A DNA stretch of 64,000 nt, taken from assembly GCA_963789175.1 (NCBI GenBank), contig CAWBJO010000006.1, positions 248,001 to 312,000 of the forward strand, in the 5' to 3' direction. Each line of letters begins with the position of its first letter. The first letter of the stretch is position 1. Both the position numbers and the translations under genes were made by a program. The notes under the pieces were generated by a model that ran no database searches, was not told the origin of the DNA, and was given only the letters and a program-made list of their open reading frames with translations. This stretch comes from CAWBJO01 sp963789175. GTDB lineage: Bacteria > Pseudomonadota > Alphaproteobacteria > Rhizobiales > Aestuariivirgaceae. This document shows, one piece after another, positions 33,355 to 42,910 of the stretch.

Positions 33355-34542
33355 GTGAGCTTCGTCTATCGCCGTGCATTCTTGTTCATCGCACTCGTCC
33401 TTCCGCTTGTCGCGGCGGGCGAGGGAGTCATGGCGCAAACGGCAGCGCCGGCCATCGCGCCGGAGTTCTTCACCAAGGCCACCCATGCCATTCTCATGGA
33501 CGCGCGGACCGGCAAGTCCATCTTCGAGAAGGATGCCGATACGCCCGTAAGTCCTGCCAGCATGAGCAAGCTCATGACCCAGATCATGGTCTTCGAGCGC
33601 CTGGCCGACGGTACGCTGACGCTCGACACCGAGTTCCTGGTCAGCAAGAACGCGTGGAAGAGAGGCGGAGCGCGCGGCGGCGGCTCCACCATGTACCTCG
33701 AACCGGAAAGCAAGGTGAAACTTCGCGACCTGATCCAGGGAGCGATCATCGATTCCGGCAACGATGCGTGCATCACCATCGCCGAGGGCATCGCCGGTAC
33801 GGAAGAGGCGTTCGCCAATCTCATGACGCAACGGGCGCGCGAGATGGGCCTGGAGAAGGCGACGTTCAAGAACTCGACCGGGCTTTTCGATCCCGAGCAC
33901 AAGGCCTCGGTTCGCGAGCTTGCGCTTCTCGCCGAGTACATCATCCGGAAGTTCCCGGACTACTACAAAATCTACAGTCAGACGTCGTTCACCTGGAACA
34001 ACATCACGCAGCAGAACCGCAACCCGCTCCTCACCGAGTATCCCGGCGCCGACGGCCTCAAGACGGGGTTCGTCAAGGAGAGCGGCTACGGGCTCGTCGG
34101 TTCGGCCGTGCGGAATCAACGCCGCCTGCTCATGGTGATCTCCGGCCTCACCTCGATCGGGGAACGGCGCGAGGAAGCGCAGAAGCTCCTGGACTGGGGG
34201 TTCCGGCAATTCAAACCCTTCAATCTTTATGAAGCCGGCGAGACGGTCGGTCAGGTGCGGGTGTGGGGCGGCACGGTCGGCACAGCTCCGCTGGTGACGA
34301 AGGAAAACGTCAAGATAGCCCTCTCCGAGGAGGAAAGCCGGCAGATCAAGGTCGAGCTCAGCTACAAGGGACCGCTCGTCGCTCCCGTCACCGCCGGCGA
34401 GAAGGTCGGCCGCATCCGTTTCCAGCTGCAGGGACGGACGATCGCCGAGCAGCCGATCTACACCGGCCAGGACGTTTCGGCGACCGACAGCAGCTGGAAG
34501 CGCGCCTTCGACAGCCTGATCATCATGGCCATCGGCGGCTGA
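33355..34542 (+). CDS. dacA: D-alanyl-D-alanine carboxypeptidase (PBP5/6 family)
   Basis: A 395-residue low-molecular-mass penicillin-binding protein. The signal peptide ends near GVMAQ. The catalytic motifs are S69-M-S-K72 (PVSPASMSKLM), SGN (IDSGNDACIT) and KTG (DGLKTGFV), followed by the C-terminal PBP5-type beta domain and a final amphipathic helix (SSWKRAFDSLIIMAI) that anchors it to the membrane. It trims the terminal D-Ala of peptidoglycan stem peptides. The start is GTG. tmk begins 5 nt after the stop. Confidence 0.92.
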   Translation: MSFVYRRAFLFIALVLPLVAAGEGVMAQTAAPAIAPEFFTKATHAILMDARTGKSIFEKDADTPVSPASMSKLMTQIMVFERLADGTLTLDTEFLVSKNAWKRGGARGGGSTMYLEPESKVKLRDLIQGAIIDSGNDACITIAEGIAGTEEAFANLMTQRAREMGLEKATFKNSTGLFDPEHKASVRELALLAEYIIRKFPDYYKIYSQTSFTWNNITQQNRNPLLTEYPGADGLKTGFVKESGYGLVGSAVRNQRRLLMVISGLTSIGERREEAQKLLDWGFRQFKPFNLYEAGETVGQVRVWGGTVGTAPLVTKENVKIALSEEESRQIKVELSYKGPLVAPVTAGEKVGRIRFQLQGRTIAEQPIYTGQDVSATDSSWKRAFDSLIIMAIGG

Positions 34543-34547
34543 CCGCC

Positions 34548-35186
34548 ATGGCATCTGGCACCTTCGTCACGTTCGAAGGCGGCGAGGGAACGGGCAAGAC
34601 GACCCAGATCGCGCGGGTGAAGCGCAAGCTCGACGCGGCAGGCGTGCGATCCCTCGTGACGCGCGAGCCGGGGGGCACGCCGGAAGCGGAATCGATACGG
34701 CAGGAGATCCTGGGATCGGCTGCGGCGCGCTGGTCGTCGCTCGGCGAGCTGCTGCTCATGTATGCGGCGCGCGAATCGCATTTGCGGCACGTCGTTCGAC
34801 CGGCGCTCGCCGAGGGCGTCCACGTCCTCTGCGACCGGTTCATGGATTCGAGCCGTGCCTATCAGGGATATGCCGGCGGCGTCAGCTTCGACCTCATCGA
34901 CCGGCTGGAGACCGAGATCGTCGGGACCACGCGGCCCGACCTCACCCTCATCTTCGATCTCGACCCGGTCGACGGTTTGAACCGGGCGCGGTCCCGCCGC
35001 GGCGCCCAGACGGACCGGTTCGAGGGCATGGACCTCAAATTCCACGAAGCGTTGCGGGCGGGCTTCCTCGCCATCGCGGCCGAGGAGCCGAGCCGCTGCG
35101 TCGTTATCGATGCCGGCGGCGATGAAGCGAGCGTCTTCGACGCCGTGTGGCGGGCCATGGCGTCCAAGCTGCCGATCCCGTCATGA
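34548..35186 (+). CDS. tmk: thymidylate kinase
   Basis: A 212-residue dTMP kinase. FVTFEGGEGTGKTTQIARV is the P-loop, TREPGGTPEAESIRQ and CDRFMDSSRAYQGYA are the LID-proximal and DR(Y/F) motifs of TMPKs. It phosphorylates dTMP to dTDP. The reading frame is open far upstream, but the ATG at 34548 just after dacA is the family start. Its stop overlaps the holB start (ATGA). Confidence 0.95.
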   Translation: MASGTFVTFEGGEGTGKTTQIARVKRKLDAAGVRSLVTREPGGTPEAESIRQEILGSAAARWSSLGELLLMYAARESHLRHVVRPALAEGVHVLCDRFMDSSRAYQGYAGGVSFDLIDRLETEIVGTTRPDLTLIFDLDPVDGLNRARSRRGAQTDRFEGMDLKFHEALRAGFLAIAAEEPSRCVVIDAGGDEASVFDAVWRAMASKLPIPS

Positions 35187-36223
35187 GCGCCGATACCGAC
35201 CCCCGCGACACACCGCTCCATCCGCGGCGGCGCGCCATGCTCCTCGGCCACGAGGAGGAAGAGCGGAAGCTGCTCCAGGCCTTCGGCTCCCGCCGCCTCC
35301 ATCATGCCTGGCTGATCGCCGGGCCGCGCGGCATCGGCAAGGCGACGCTCGCCTACCGCTTCGCACGGTTCCTGCTGAAGCATCCCGATGCCGGCGAAGC
35401 CTTGTCCCTGCAGGTCGATCTCGTCGATCCCGTCTTCCATCGCGTCGCGGCGGGAAGCCATCCGGACCTTTTCGTCATCGAACGCGCCTTCGACCTCAAA
35501 TCCGGCAAGGTAAAGACCGAGACCGGCGTCGACGTGGCGCGGGGCGCGACGAGGTTCTTCGCCCGGACGGCAGGGGAGGGGGGCTGGCGGGTCTGCATCG
35601 TCGACCCTGCAGACGATCTCAACGACGAGGCGGCCAATGCGCTTCTGAAGATCATCGAGGAGCCGCCGGACCGGTCGATCTTCCTGATCGTCGCCCATTC
35701 GCCGGGACAAGTGCTGCGGACCATCCGGTCGCGCTCGGTCCGCCTCAATCTTGCGCCGCTCGACGAACCGCTCGTGATCGAGGTGGTGCGCAGCGTATTG
35801 GCGCCCGAGGCGCCGCCGGCCGCCGACCTCGCACTCGCCGCAAGCCTGTCGCGGGGCAGCCCGGGGCGGGCGCTCGGCCTGCTGCAGTCGGGCGGTGCGA
35901 AGGTGTTCGCCACGTTCCGGCACCTGGTGAGCGAACTGCCGGCACTCGACCGCCGGCAGGTGTCGAGCTTCGCCGACCAACTGCAGGCGCGCACGGCGGC
36001 GGAGGAGTTCGTCACGTTTTGCGAGCTGCTCGAGGACTGGATTGCGGACGAGGCACGCAGGCACGGTACGGCAGGACGCCATGCCGCGGACTTGTGGGCG
36101 ACGGCCCATTCCGAGCTCAGGCATTCCATTCGCGTTGCAAATGCCCTAAACCTCGACCGGCGGCAGCTCGTGATGCATGCGTTCGACGCCATTCAGGAAG
36201 CCGCCCGGAACTCCAGGGGATAG
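35183..36223 (+). CDS. holB: DNA polymerase III subunit delta'
   Basis: A 346-residue clamp-loader subunit. HAWLIAGPRGIGKATLAYRFARFLL is the AAA+ Walker A region, and ANALLKIIEEPPDRSIFLIVAHSP with SRSVRLNL is the sensor/arginine-finger area conserved in delta'. The zinc-binding Cys cluster of enterobacterial HolB is absent, as in many alphaproteobacteria. It forms part of the complex that loads the sliding clamp. The start at 35183 is coupled to tmk by a 4-nt overlap. Confidence 0.93.
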   Translation: MSADTDPRDTPLHPRRRAMLLGHEEEERKLLQAFGSRRLHHAWLIAGPRGIGKATLAYRFARFLLKHPDAGEALSLQVDLVDPVFHRVAAGSHPDLFVIERAFDLKSGKVKTETGVDVARGATRFFARTAGEGGWRVCIVDPADDLNDEAANALLKIIEEPPDRSIFLIVAHSPGQVLRTIRSRSVRLNLAPLDEPLVIEVVRSVLAPEAPPAADLALAASLSRGSPGRALGLLQSGGAKVFATFRHLVSELPALDRRQVSSFADQLQARTAAEEFVTFCELLEDWIADEARRHGTAGRHAADLWATAHSELRHSIRVANALNLDRRQLVMHAFDAIQEAARNSRG

Positions 36224-36256
36224 CTCGGGAGGGCCGATCAACCCTCGCGACGACCC

Positions 36257-37807
36257 ATGGCCGGACAGAAGCAGTTCTACATCACGACGGCGATCTCGTA
36301 TCCGAACGGCCCGCCGCACATAGGTCATGCCTATGAAGCGCTGGCGACGGACGCGCTGGCGCGATTCAAGCGGCTCGATGGCCATGACGTACTCTTCCTG
36401 ACGGGCACCGACGAGCACGGACTCAAGATCCAGCAGACGGCGGCGAGACAGGGAAAGACCGCCCAGCAGCTCGTCGACGAGCTGACGCCGCAGTTCGATG
36501 CGATGGTGCGCGCGCTCAATTGCTCGAACGACGATTTCATCCGGACGACGGAAGCACGGCACAAGCGGACCGTGACGGCGCTGTGGCAGCTACTCGAGAA
36601 GTCGGGCGACATCTACCTCGACAAGTACGCCGGCTGGTACTCGGTCCGCGACGAAGCCTACTACGCGCAAGGCGAGACGGAGGAGCGCGAGGGCAAGCGG
36701 CATTCGGTCAAGTCGGGTACGCCGGTGGAGTGGGTAGAGGAAGAAAGCTATTTTTTCCGGCTGTCCGCCTATCAGCAGAAGCTGCTCGACCTGTATGAGA
36801 GGCATCCGGAGTTCATCGGGCCGCAAGAGCGGCGAAACGAGATCATCAGCTTCGTCAAGGGCGGGCTCCAGGACCTTAGCGTCTCGCGGACCACATTCGA
36901 TTGGGGCATACCGGTGCCGGGATCGCCCGGACACATCATGTACGTGTGGGTCGACGCACTGACGAACTACCTGTCGGCCACGGGATATCCCGACGCAAAG
37001 GATGCGCGCGCCAAGTTCTGGCCGGCCGACCTGCACGTCATCGGCAAGGACATCGTCCGGTTCCACACCGTGTACTGGCCGGCCTTCCTCATGTCGGCCG
37101 GCTTGCCGCTGCCGAAACGCGTGTTCGCCCACGGTTTCCTGTTCAACCGTGGTGAAAAGATGTCGAAGTCGGTCGGCAACGTCATCGATCCGGTAGGACT
37201 CGTCGAGCAATACGGCGTCGACCAGGTGCGTTATTTCTTCCTGCGCGAAGTGCCGTTCGGCCAGGACGGAAACTACAGCCACGAGTCGATCATCGGCCGG
37301 ATCAATGCCGATCTCGCCAACGATCTCGGCAACCTGGCGCAGCGCTCGCTGTCGATGATCGCCCGCAATTGCGGGGGCACAATGCCGGCCGCGGGCACGC
37401 TCGCGCCGGCCGACCGGACTCTCGTCGCCGCGGCCGACGGCCTCCTGCAAGAGGTGCGCACGCATCACGACCAGCAGGCCATCAGCCGGGCACTCGATGC
37501 GATCTGGCGGGTGGTCGCCGATGCCAACCGCTACTTCGCCGCCGAGCAGCCCTGGAGCCTCAAGTCGTCCGACCCGCAGAGGATGGGAACCATCCTCAGC
37601 GTGACGGCCGACGTGCTGCGGCGCATAGGGATTCTGGTCCAGCCCTACATACCGGAGTCGGCGACGAAACTGCTCGATTCGCTGGGCGTGGCGGAATCGG
37701 CGCGTCGCTTCGCGGATCTCGGCGCGGCGGGAGCGGTCCCGGCCGGCACCAAACTGCCGGGCCCGGCACCGATTTTCCCGCGTTACGTCGAGGAGGAGAC
37801 GGCCTGA
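36257..37807 (+). CDS. metG: methionyl-tRNA synthetase
   Basis: A 516-residue class I aminoacyl-tRNA synthetase. The HIGH motif is HIGH in [18 protein letters not shown], and KMSKS occurs as [14 protein letters not shown]. The connecting domain lacks the zinc-binding cysteines of the E. coli enzyme, so it is the short type common in alphaproteobacteria. There is no C-terminal dimerisation extension. Its position after holB is part of a conserved alphaproteobacterial order. Confidence 0.96.
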   Translation: MAGQKQFYITTAISYPNGPPHIGHAYEALATDALARFKRLDGHDVLFLTGTDEHGLKIQQTAARQGKTAQQLVDELTPQFDAMVRALNCSNDDFIRTTEARHKRTVTALWQLLEKSGDIYLDKYAGWYSVRDEAYYAQGETEEREGKRHSVKSGTPVEWVEEESYFFRLSAYQQKLLDLYERHPEFIGPQERRNEIISFVKGGLQDLSVSRTTFDWGIPVPGSPGHIMYVWVDALTNYLSATGYPDAKDARAKFWPADLHVIGKDIVRFHTVYWPAFLMSAGLPLPKRVFAHGFLFNRGEKMSKSVGNVIDPVGLVEQYGVDQVRYFFLREVPFGQDGNYSHESIIGRINADLANDLGNLAQRSLSMIARNCGGTMPAAGTLAPADRTLVAAADGLLQEVRTHHDQQAISRALDAIWRVVADANRYFAAEQPWSLKSSDPQRMGTILSVTADVLRRIGILVQPYIPESATKLLDSLGVAESARRFADLGAAGAVPAGTKLPGPAPIFPRYVEEETA

Positions 37808-37812
37808 GGGGC

Positions 37813-38622
37813 ATGATCGCGGTCGTCGACAGCCATTGCCATCTCGACTTCGAGGAGTTCGCCGCCGACCTGGACGGGGTCGTGGCGCGCGCCGAAGCTG
37901 CGGGAGTCAAGCTCATCGTGACCATCGGAACACGCCTCACGACGTTTGCAAGGACGCTCGCCATCGCCGAGCGCTTCGCGAACGTGTTCTGCAGCGTCGG
38001 CGTCCATCCGCACAACGCGTCGAGCGAGGGCGAGCGTCAGGCGAGCGAGCTCATCGACCTTGCCGGGCACCCGAAGGTGGTGGCGATCGGGGAAGCGGGG
38101 CTCGACTACCACTACGATTTCAGCCCGCGCGACGCTCAGGAGCGAAGCTTCCGCATGCAGATCGATGCCGCGCGCCGAACGGGGCTGCCGTTGATCGTCC
38201 ACAGCCGCGAGGCGGAAGCCGATACGGCACGCGTGCTCGAGGACGAGATGAAGACAGGTGCCTTCACTCCGCTGCTCCATTGCTTCTCGTCGGGACCGGA
38301 ACTCGCCGAGCGCGGCCTAGCCATCGGCGCCTATGTCTCGTTCTCGGGAATCGTCACCTTCAAGAACGCTTCCGCCATCGCCGCAGTCGCGCAAATGGCG
38401 CCGGAGGATCGGATCCTGGTCGAAACCGACGCGCCCTATCTCGCGCCGGCCCCGCATCGCGGCAAGGTCAACGAACCCGCGTTCGTCGTCCACACGCTCA
38501 AGAAGGTCGCCGCGCTCCGGGCGACGGACCCCGATGCGTTCGCCGCCACGACGAACCGAAACTTCTTTCGCCTGTTCTCGAAGGTCCCCAGGCCGCCAGC
38601 GTTCGACGGTCGACCTGCGTGA
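37813..38622 (+). CDS. TatD family metal-dependent hydrolase
   Basis: A 269-residue TatD-type nuclease/hydrolase. VVDSHCHLDF is the first metal motif (HxH), GEAGLDYHYDFSPRDAQ the Glu motif, IVHSREAEADT and HCFSSGPELAE supply further His ligands and ETDAPYLAP the last Asp. TatD proteins cut DNA as 3'-5' exonucleases and some act on D-aminoacyl-tRNA. It begins 5 nt after metG, and its stop overlaps the next gene by 4 nt (GTGA). Confidence 0.92.
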   Translation: MIAVVDSHCHLDFEEFAADLDGVVARAEAAGVKLIVTIGTRLTTFARTLAIAERFANVFCSVGVHPHNASSEGERQASELIDLAGHPKVVAIGEAGLDYHYDFSPRDAQERSFRMQIDAARRTGLPLIVHSREAEADTARVLEDEMKTGAFTPLLHCFSSGPELAERGLAIGAYVSFSGIVTFKNASAIAAVAQMAPEDRILVETDAPYLAPAPHRGKVNEPAFVVHTLKKVAALRATDPDAFAATTNRNFFRLFSKVPRPPAFDGRPA

Positions 38623-39416
38623 CGACGACGGTGACCATCCTCGGCTGCGGATCGTCCGGCGGCGTGCCGCGGATCGGCAACCAGTGGGGCGACTGCGACC
38701 CTCGCAATCCCCGCAATCGGCGGCGCCGCTGTTCCGTCCTCTTCCGCAAGGCAGGCGCATCCGGAACGACGACGGTGCTCGTCGACACCTCGCCGGACCT
38801 GCGCGAGCAGCTATTGGACGTCGGGGCAGGGGACCTCGACGGGGTCATTTTCACACATCCGCATGCGGACCACACGCACGGGATAGACGAGTTGCGGGTA
38901 GTGGCGCTCAACATGCGCCGGCGGGTCGACGTTTGGGCCGACAAGCGGACGACTGGCGCACTCGTCACGCGGTTCGGTTACGCTTTCGCGACGCCGCCGG
39001 GATCGAGCTATCCCGCCATCCTCAATCTCCATGCCTTGGAGTCGGGAAAGCCCTTCGCCGTCACCGGCAAGGGCGGCGAATTGGACATCCTGCCTTTCAT
39101 GGTCAATCACGGAGACATCGACGCGCTCGGCTTCCGGATCGGCTCGGTGGCGTACACGCCCGATCTCAACGGCGTTCCGGAAGCATCGCAACCGGCGCTT
39201 CGCGGCCTGTCGTGCTGGATCGTCGATGCGCTGCGGCGTGCACCGCATCCGAGCCACTGGTCGTTGGCGGAGACGTTGACCGAGATCGCGCGTTTCAAAC
39301 CGCAGCATGCGATCATCACCAACATGCACGTCGATCTCGACTACGAGGCGTTGCGACGGGAGCTTCCGGCCGGGATCGAACCGGCGTACGACGGGATGGT
39401 CGTCGAAGCGCGATGA
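38619..39416 (+). CDS. MBL-fold metallo-hydrolase (PhnP-like)
   Basis: A 265-residue metallo-beta-lactamase-fold phosphodiesterase. ILGCGSSGGVPRIG opens the protein in the style of PhnP, and THPHADHTHGIDELR is the HxHxDH zinc-binding motif. Later His/Asp ligands are MVNHGDIDALGF and AYTPDLNGV, and IITNMHVDLDY provides the last His. A cyclic phosphodiester is the likely substrate class. The start is a GTG overlapping the TatD stop; a longer out-of-context frame upstream was rejected. The tatD-MBL pairing after metG is conserved in Rhizobiales. Confidence 0.88.
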   Translation: MTTTVTILGCGSSGGVPRIGNQWGDCDPRNPRNRRRRCSVLFRKAGASGTTTVLVDTSPDLREQLLDVGAGDLDGVIFTHPHADHTHGIDELRVVALNMRRRVDVWADKRTTGALVTRFGYAFATPPGSSYPAILNLHALESGKPFAVTGKGGELDILPFMVNHGDIDALGFRIGSVAYTPDLNGVPEASQPALRGLSCWIVDALRRAPHPSHWSLAETLTEIARFKPQHAIITNMHVDLDYEALRRELPAGIEPAYDGMVVEAR

Positions 39417-39429
39417 AGGGCAGGCGAAG

Positions 39430-41982
39430 ATGAAGCTTCGAAGATGCGTGACCCTCGGCGTGGCGGCCATTCTTGCCTGGCCGAACACGGCCGGCGCGCA
39501 GACCTGCAAGGATGGAACCGCGTACGATGCGGGGAAGGTCGCGGCGGCCATCGATCGCTACTTCCAGGATCCGTTCGGGGCCATAACCTGGCGGGTGCTC
39601 AACGGGCTCGGCGATCCCGGACTCGAGGCGAGCTATGTGGACGAAACGCACTGGTCCGACGAGAAGGCGTGGCGCGAGCTCGCGGCGAAGATCCAGCCCT
39701 CCGCCCAGCAGCAACAGTATCTCGGCTACAACTGCCGCATCGGATACGCATTGCAACTGCTGAAGGATCGCGTGGCGCGCTTCGGCATGTCGCATCCGTA
39801 CGTCAAGCAGTGGGCGGCGGCACAGGCGGCCGTCTTCCGGACGTGCAGCGACGATGCCGCCGCGGAGCTGCCGGCGCCACTGACGATCGACGAAGGCGAT
39901 GCGAAGGCGGCGGAACTGGGAGAGCTCCAGCTCGCCGACCGCGCCTATCAGCAAGCATCGATCGATTTCTATCGCGGCAACCTCGCCGCGGCGCTCGACA
40001 AGTACCGAGCGATCGCCGCGGGATCGGGACCGCATCGCTCGGCATCGCGCTACATGGTGGCAAACGGCCTGGCGAACGCCAAACGCATCGACGAGGCCCG
40101 GGCGGAGATCGAGGCCATTCTGGCGGACCCGGCACTGGTGGACATCCACGCCATCACGCAAGAGCTGAAAGGCTACGTGGCGCATCTCGCCGACACGCCG
40201 GCGCAGTGGGCCTCTCTGCTCAAGGACACCGTTGCCATGCTGGAGAGACCTTCCGATCGCATCCGCACGGAATCGGAGCGGAAGGACTATCGGCGGGCAC
40301 TCAACGACATCGGGCATCTCGGCATTCGTGGCCGCGACGACGACTGGTGGCTCACGGGAAAACTGCCGGAGAACCCCACCGTATCCGACGCCGTCTACAA
40401 GGGTGCCCGCGAATACCCGGTGGTTCCGTGGCTCATCGCCGGGCAATCGGTGAACGACCTGCACCGGCGAGCGGCCTGGCAGCTCATCGGCGACAACTGG
40501 CGAAAGGAGATCGATGCCTATGCGACGGCCTCCAAGGCGCTCGTGCCGGCGGGGCGCAAGTCGGGCCTTGCATGGGACGTGTTCGACGCGGCGACGGCGA
40601 ACTCGGCGACCGTTCGCGACAACGCGCTGACCGCGCGCCTGGTGCGCGCCAATGCAGAGACGCGCGCCAGTTGCGGCACGGCACCCGAGACGGCTGCAGC
40701 CGGCACGCTTCTCTACCATACGGTCCGCGTGTTCGCGGAACGCGGCGAGTTCGCCGCCGCATACGATACCCTCAAGGACTATCCGTATCCGTCGACGCGC
40801 GCCTTTCGCCAAACCCTCCTCCGCCTCGGCCAGCTGCTGGTGGGGCAGGGGAAGACGGAGGAGGGCAGGCGGTTCGCCGCGACCTTCCTCACGGATGCGT
40901 TTCATCAATCGCTCGAGCAGGGGAAGGCCGAAGAATTGCAGGCGCTGCTGCGGCTCGAATCGCTGCTCGCCCGGAATGCAGACGAGTGGCGGCAGACACT
41001 CGACCGCCAACCGCGGCCGAGCGAAGATCCGCTCGTCAACCTCCTAGGCCGCGACCAGCTGTGGGCACTCGCGGACCGAACGACGCTGAGCGACGACGAA
41101 CGCGCCTTGTTCGCGCGCGTGGCGTGGACGCGCGCCTATGCCCGAAGCTTGCGTCTCGACCCGGCGACCACCGACAAGATGCTCGCCCTCAACCCCGCCA
41201 TCGCCACCGTCCGCGACGCCGTGGCGAAGTCTTATCCCGACACCAAGGCCGAATACCTCTGGCTGTTAACCATATTGCGGACGCCGCGGTTCGGCATCCT
41301 GACGACGGCATCCGGCGGCTGGGACATGATCGACCTTTCCGACCGCAGCCAGCCGCCAACCGCCATCGACCTCTACGACCACAACGACAGGAACTGGTGG
41401 TGTCCGTTCAATGTCGACCGGCATGTCGGCGAGCTCCGCGACGGCTTCGACGACGTCACCGGAAATGCCGCGGCGCGCGCGCTCGACACGGATGCGAGCT
41501 TCCAGGTGGGCAGCCATTGGATCCGAAACGACAACCGGTTCCGGCGCTTGCTCGATCCGGACGTCGGCAAGCGGCTGGCGACGGCGCGCGATGCCGTGCT
41601 GCGCGATCATCCCATCGTGCGTACGGTCGACTGGAAGGAGCTCGGACGGCTCGCCAAGGTCCGCAGCGCGCCCAGGCAGCTTACGGAGGCGGCCGTGCAA
41701 TGGGCACGGCGCGGCGGCAAGCCGAAGGACGGGGTCACGGAGGCGCTGGCCTTGGGCGTGAAAGCGGCGCGCTATGGATGCAGCTGGGGCGGCAGCCACA
41801 AGACGTATACGCAGTCGGCCGTCGGCATTCTGCAGACGATGTTCAAGGAGACGGAGTGGGCGAAACGAACGCCGTACTGGTACGACTGCCTGTGGGAGAG
41901 CTATGGGCCGAACCCGACGTCGACCGACAAGCATCCGAGCTGCGTAGGGCCCAAGTGGCCGAGGCAGGAGCCATTGAAATGA
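39430..41982 (+). CDS. large exported protein of unknown function
   Basis: An 850-residue protein with a signal peptide (VTLGVAAILAWPNTAGAQ, cleaved at about 24). The central part (about 150-550) is largely helical and has TPR-like stretches such as AYQQASIDFYRGNLAAALDKYRA and VFAERGEFAAAYDTLKDY. The C-terminal 200 residues are distinctive, rich in Trp, Tyr and Cys (CPFNVDRHV, YGCSWGGSHKTYTQS, YWYDCLWESYGPNP), and may form disulfides. I recognise no family. The start at 39430 stands 13 nt after the metallo-hydrolase gene, so it may be the end of that operon. Confidence 0.75.
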   Translation: MKLRRCVTLGVAAILAWPNTAGAQTCKDGTAYDAGKVAAAIDRYFQDPFGAITWRVLNGLGDPGLEASYVDETHWSDEKAWRELAAKIQPSAQQQQYLGYNCRIGYALQLLKDRVARFGMSHPYVKQWAAAQAAVFRTCSDDAAAELPAPLTIDEGDAKAAELGELQLADRAYQQASIDFYRGNLAAALDKYRAIAAGSGPHRSASRYMVANGLANAKRIDEARAEIEAILADPALVDIHAITQELKGYVAHLADTPAQWASLLKDTVAMLERPSDRIRTESERKDYRRALNDIGHLGIRGRDDDWWLTGKLPENPTVSDAVYKGAREYPVVPWLIAGQSVNDLHRRAAWQLIGDNWRKEIDAYATASKALVPAGRKSGLAWDVFDAATANSATVRDNALTARLVRANAETRASCGTAPETAAAGTLLYHTVRVFAERGEFAAAYDTLKDYPYPSTRAFRQTLLRLGQLLVGQGKTEEGRRFAATFLTDAFHQSLEQGKAEELQALLRLESLLARNADEWRQTLDRQPRPSEDPLVNLLGRDQLWALADRTTLSDDERALFARVAWTRAYARSLRLDPATTDKMLALNPAIATVRDAVAKSYPDTKAEYLWLLTILRTPRFGILTTASGGWDMIDLSDRSQPPTAIDLYDHNDRNWWCPFNVDRHVGELRDGFDDVTGNAAARALDTDASFQVGSHWIRNDNRFRRLLDPDVGKRLATARDAVLRDHPIVRTVDWKELGRLAKVRSAPRQLTEAAVQWARRGGKPKDGVTEALALGVKAARYGCSWGGSHKTYTQSAVGILQTMFKETEWAKRTPYWYDCLWESYGPNPTSTDKHPSCVGPKWPRQEPLK

Positions 41983-42050
41983 GACCGCCTATGCCTCAGG
42001 ACCGATATTCCGGGCCTGGCCAATGCCTTGGCACGCATCCATGTACTTTC

Positions 42051-42066
42051 CATAATATATATTATG
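42051..42066. promoter_or_regulatory. perfect A+T-rich palindrome upstream of mazG
   Basis: CATAATATATATTATG is a perfect 16-bp inverted repeat in an otherwise G+C-rich setting, 18 nt before the mazG start codon chosen here. It could be an operator or an A+T-rich promoter element. Confidence 0.4.
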
Positions 42067-42084
42067 CGAATGAAGGATAGAGGG

Positions 42085-42900
42085 ATGAGCGGCGACGGAA
42101 CGCCGGCTGCCGAGGCCATCGAGACCCTCGATCCCCGCCAGGTCGAGACGCTGCGTGCCATCATGCGTGCCCTGCGCGATCCCAGGTCGGGATGTGCCTG
42201 GGATGTCGAACAGACCTTCTCCACCATCGCCCCCTATACGATCGAGGAAGCCTACGAGGTGGCCGACGCCATCCAGCGCGGCGATCTCGCGGCGCTCAAG
42301 GACGAGCTCGGTGATCTGCTGCTGCAGGTCGTGTTCCATTCCCAGATTGCGGCGGAAGCGGGCCGCTTCGCCTTCGACGACGTCGTGGAGGCGATCTGCC
42401 GCAAGATGATCCGTCGGCATCCGCATGTGTTCGGAACGACGGGCGAAGGCACCGCCCATGCGGCCAAGTCGCGCTGGGAAGACATGAAGGCGGCCGAGCG
42501 GCGCGAGCGCGGCGGCAAGACGCTATCCGACGTGCCTGTCGCCCTCCCCGGCCTCACCAGGGCCCTCAAACTGCAGGCGAAGGCGGCACGGGTCGGCTTC
42601 GACTGGCCGTCGGCGGATGCGGTCGTCGACAAGATGATCGAGGAGGCAAAGGAGCTGAAGGACGCCTCCGACGACACCAAGGTGGAGGAGTTCGGCGATC
42701 TCCTGTTCGCGATGGTCAATCTCGGACGCCACCTCGGCATCGATGCGGAGGATGCGCTGCGGGGCGCCAACGCGAAATTCGAGCGCCGCTTCGCGCATGT
42801 TGAGGCCGGGCTCGAGGCGCGCGGCAAAGTCCCTGCCCAATCGACGCTCGAGGAGATGGACGAGCTGTGGAACGAGGCGAAGCGCGGCGAGGCGAAATGA
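42085..42900 (+). CDS. mazG: nucleoside triphosphate pyrophosphohydrolase MazG
   Basis: A 271-residue two-domain MazG. Each domain has the metal-binding Glu/Asp pattern: [13 protein letters not shown] with [15 protein letters not shown] in the first, and [13 protein letters not shown] with [16 protein letters not shown] in the second. It hydrolyses NTPs and dNTPs to monophosphates and pyrophosphate and helps in housecleaning and in lowering ppGpp. I chose the ATG at 42085, which has AAGGA eight nt upstream; two earlier in-frame ATGs overlap the palindrome. It is convergent with hflX. Confidence 0.92.
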   Translation: MSGDGTPAAEAIETLDPRQVETLRAIMRALRDPRSGCAWDVEQTFSTIAPYTIEEAYEVADAIQRGDLAALKDELGDLLLQVVFHSQIAAEAGRFAFDDVVEAICRKMIRRHPHVFGTTGEGTAHAAKSRWEDMKAAERRERGGKTLSDVPVALPGLTRALKLQAKAARVGFDWPSADAVVDKMIEEAKELKDASDDTKVEEFGDLLFAMVNLGRHLGIDAEDALRGANAKFERRFAHVEAGLEARGKVPAQSTLEEMDELWNEAKRGEAK

Positions 42901-42910
42901 CCGGCGCGTC

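Noticed and set aside
39316..41010. 564-residue open frame on the minus strand opposite the large exported protein
   Set aside because: It has the Arg-rich composition of G+C-rich shadow frames and no family similarity; the plus-strand frame has a signal peptide and normal codon use.
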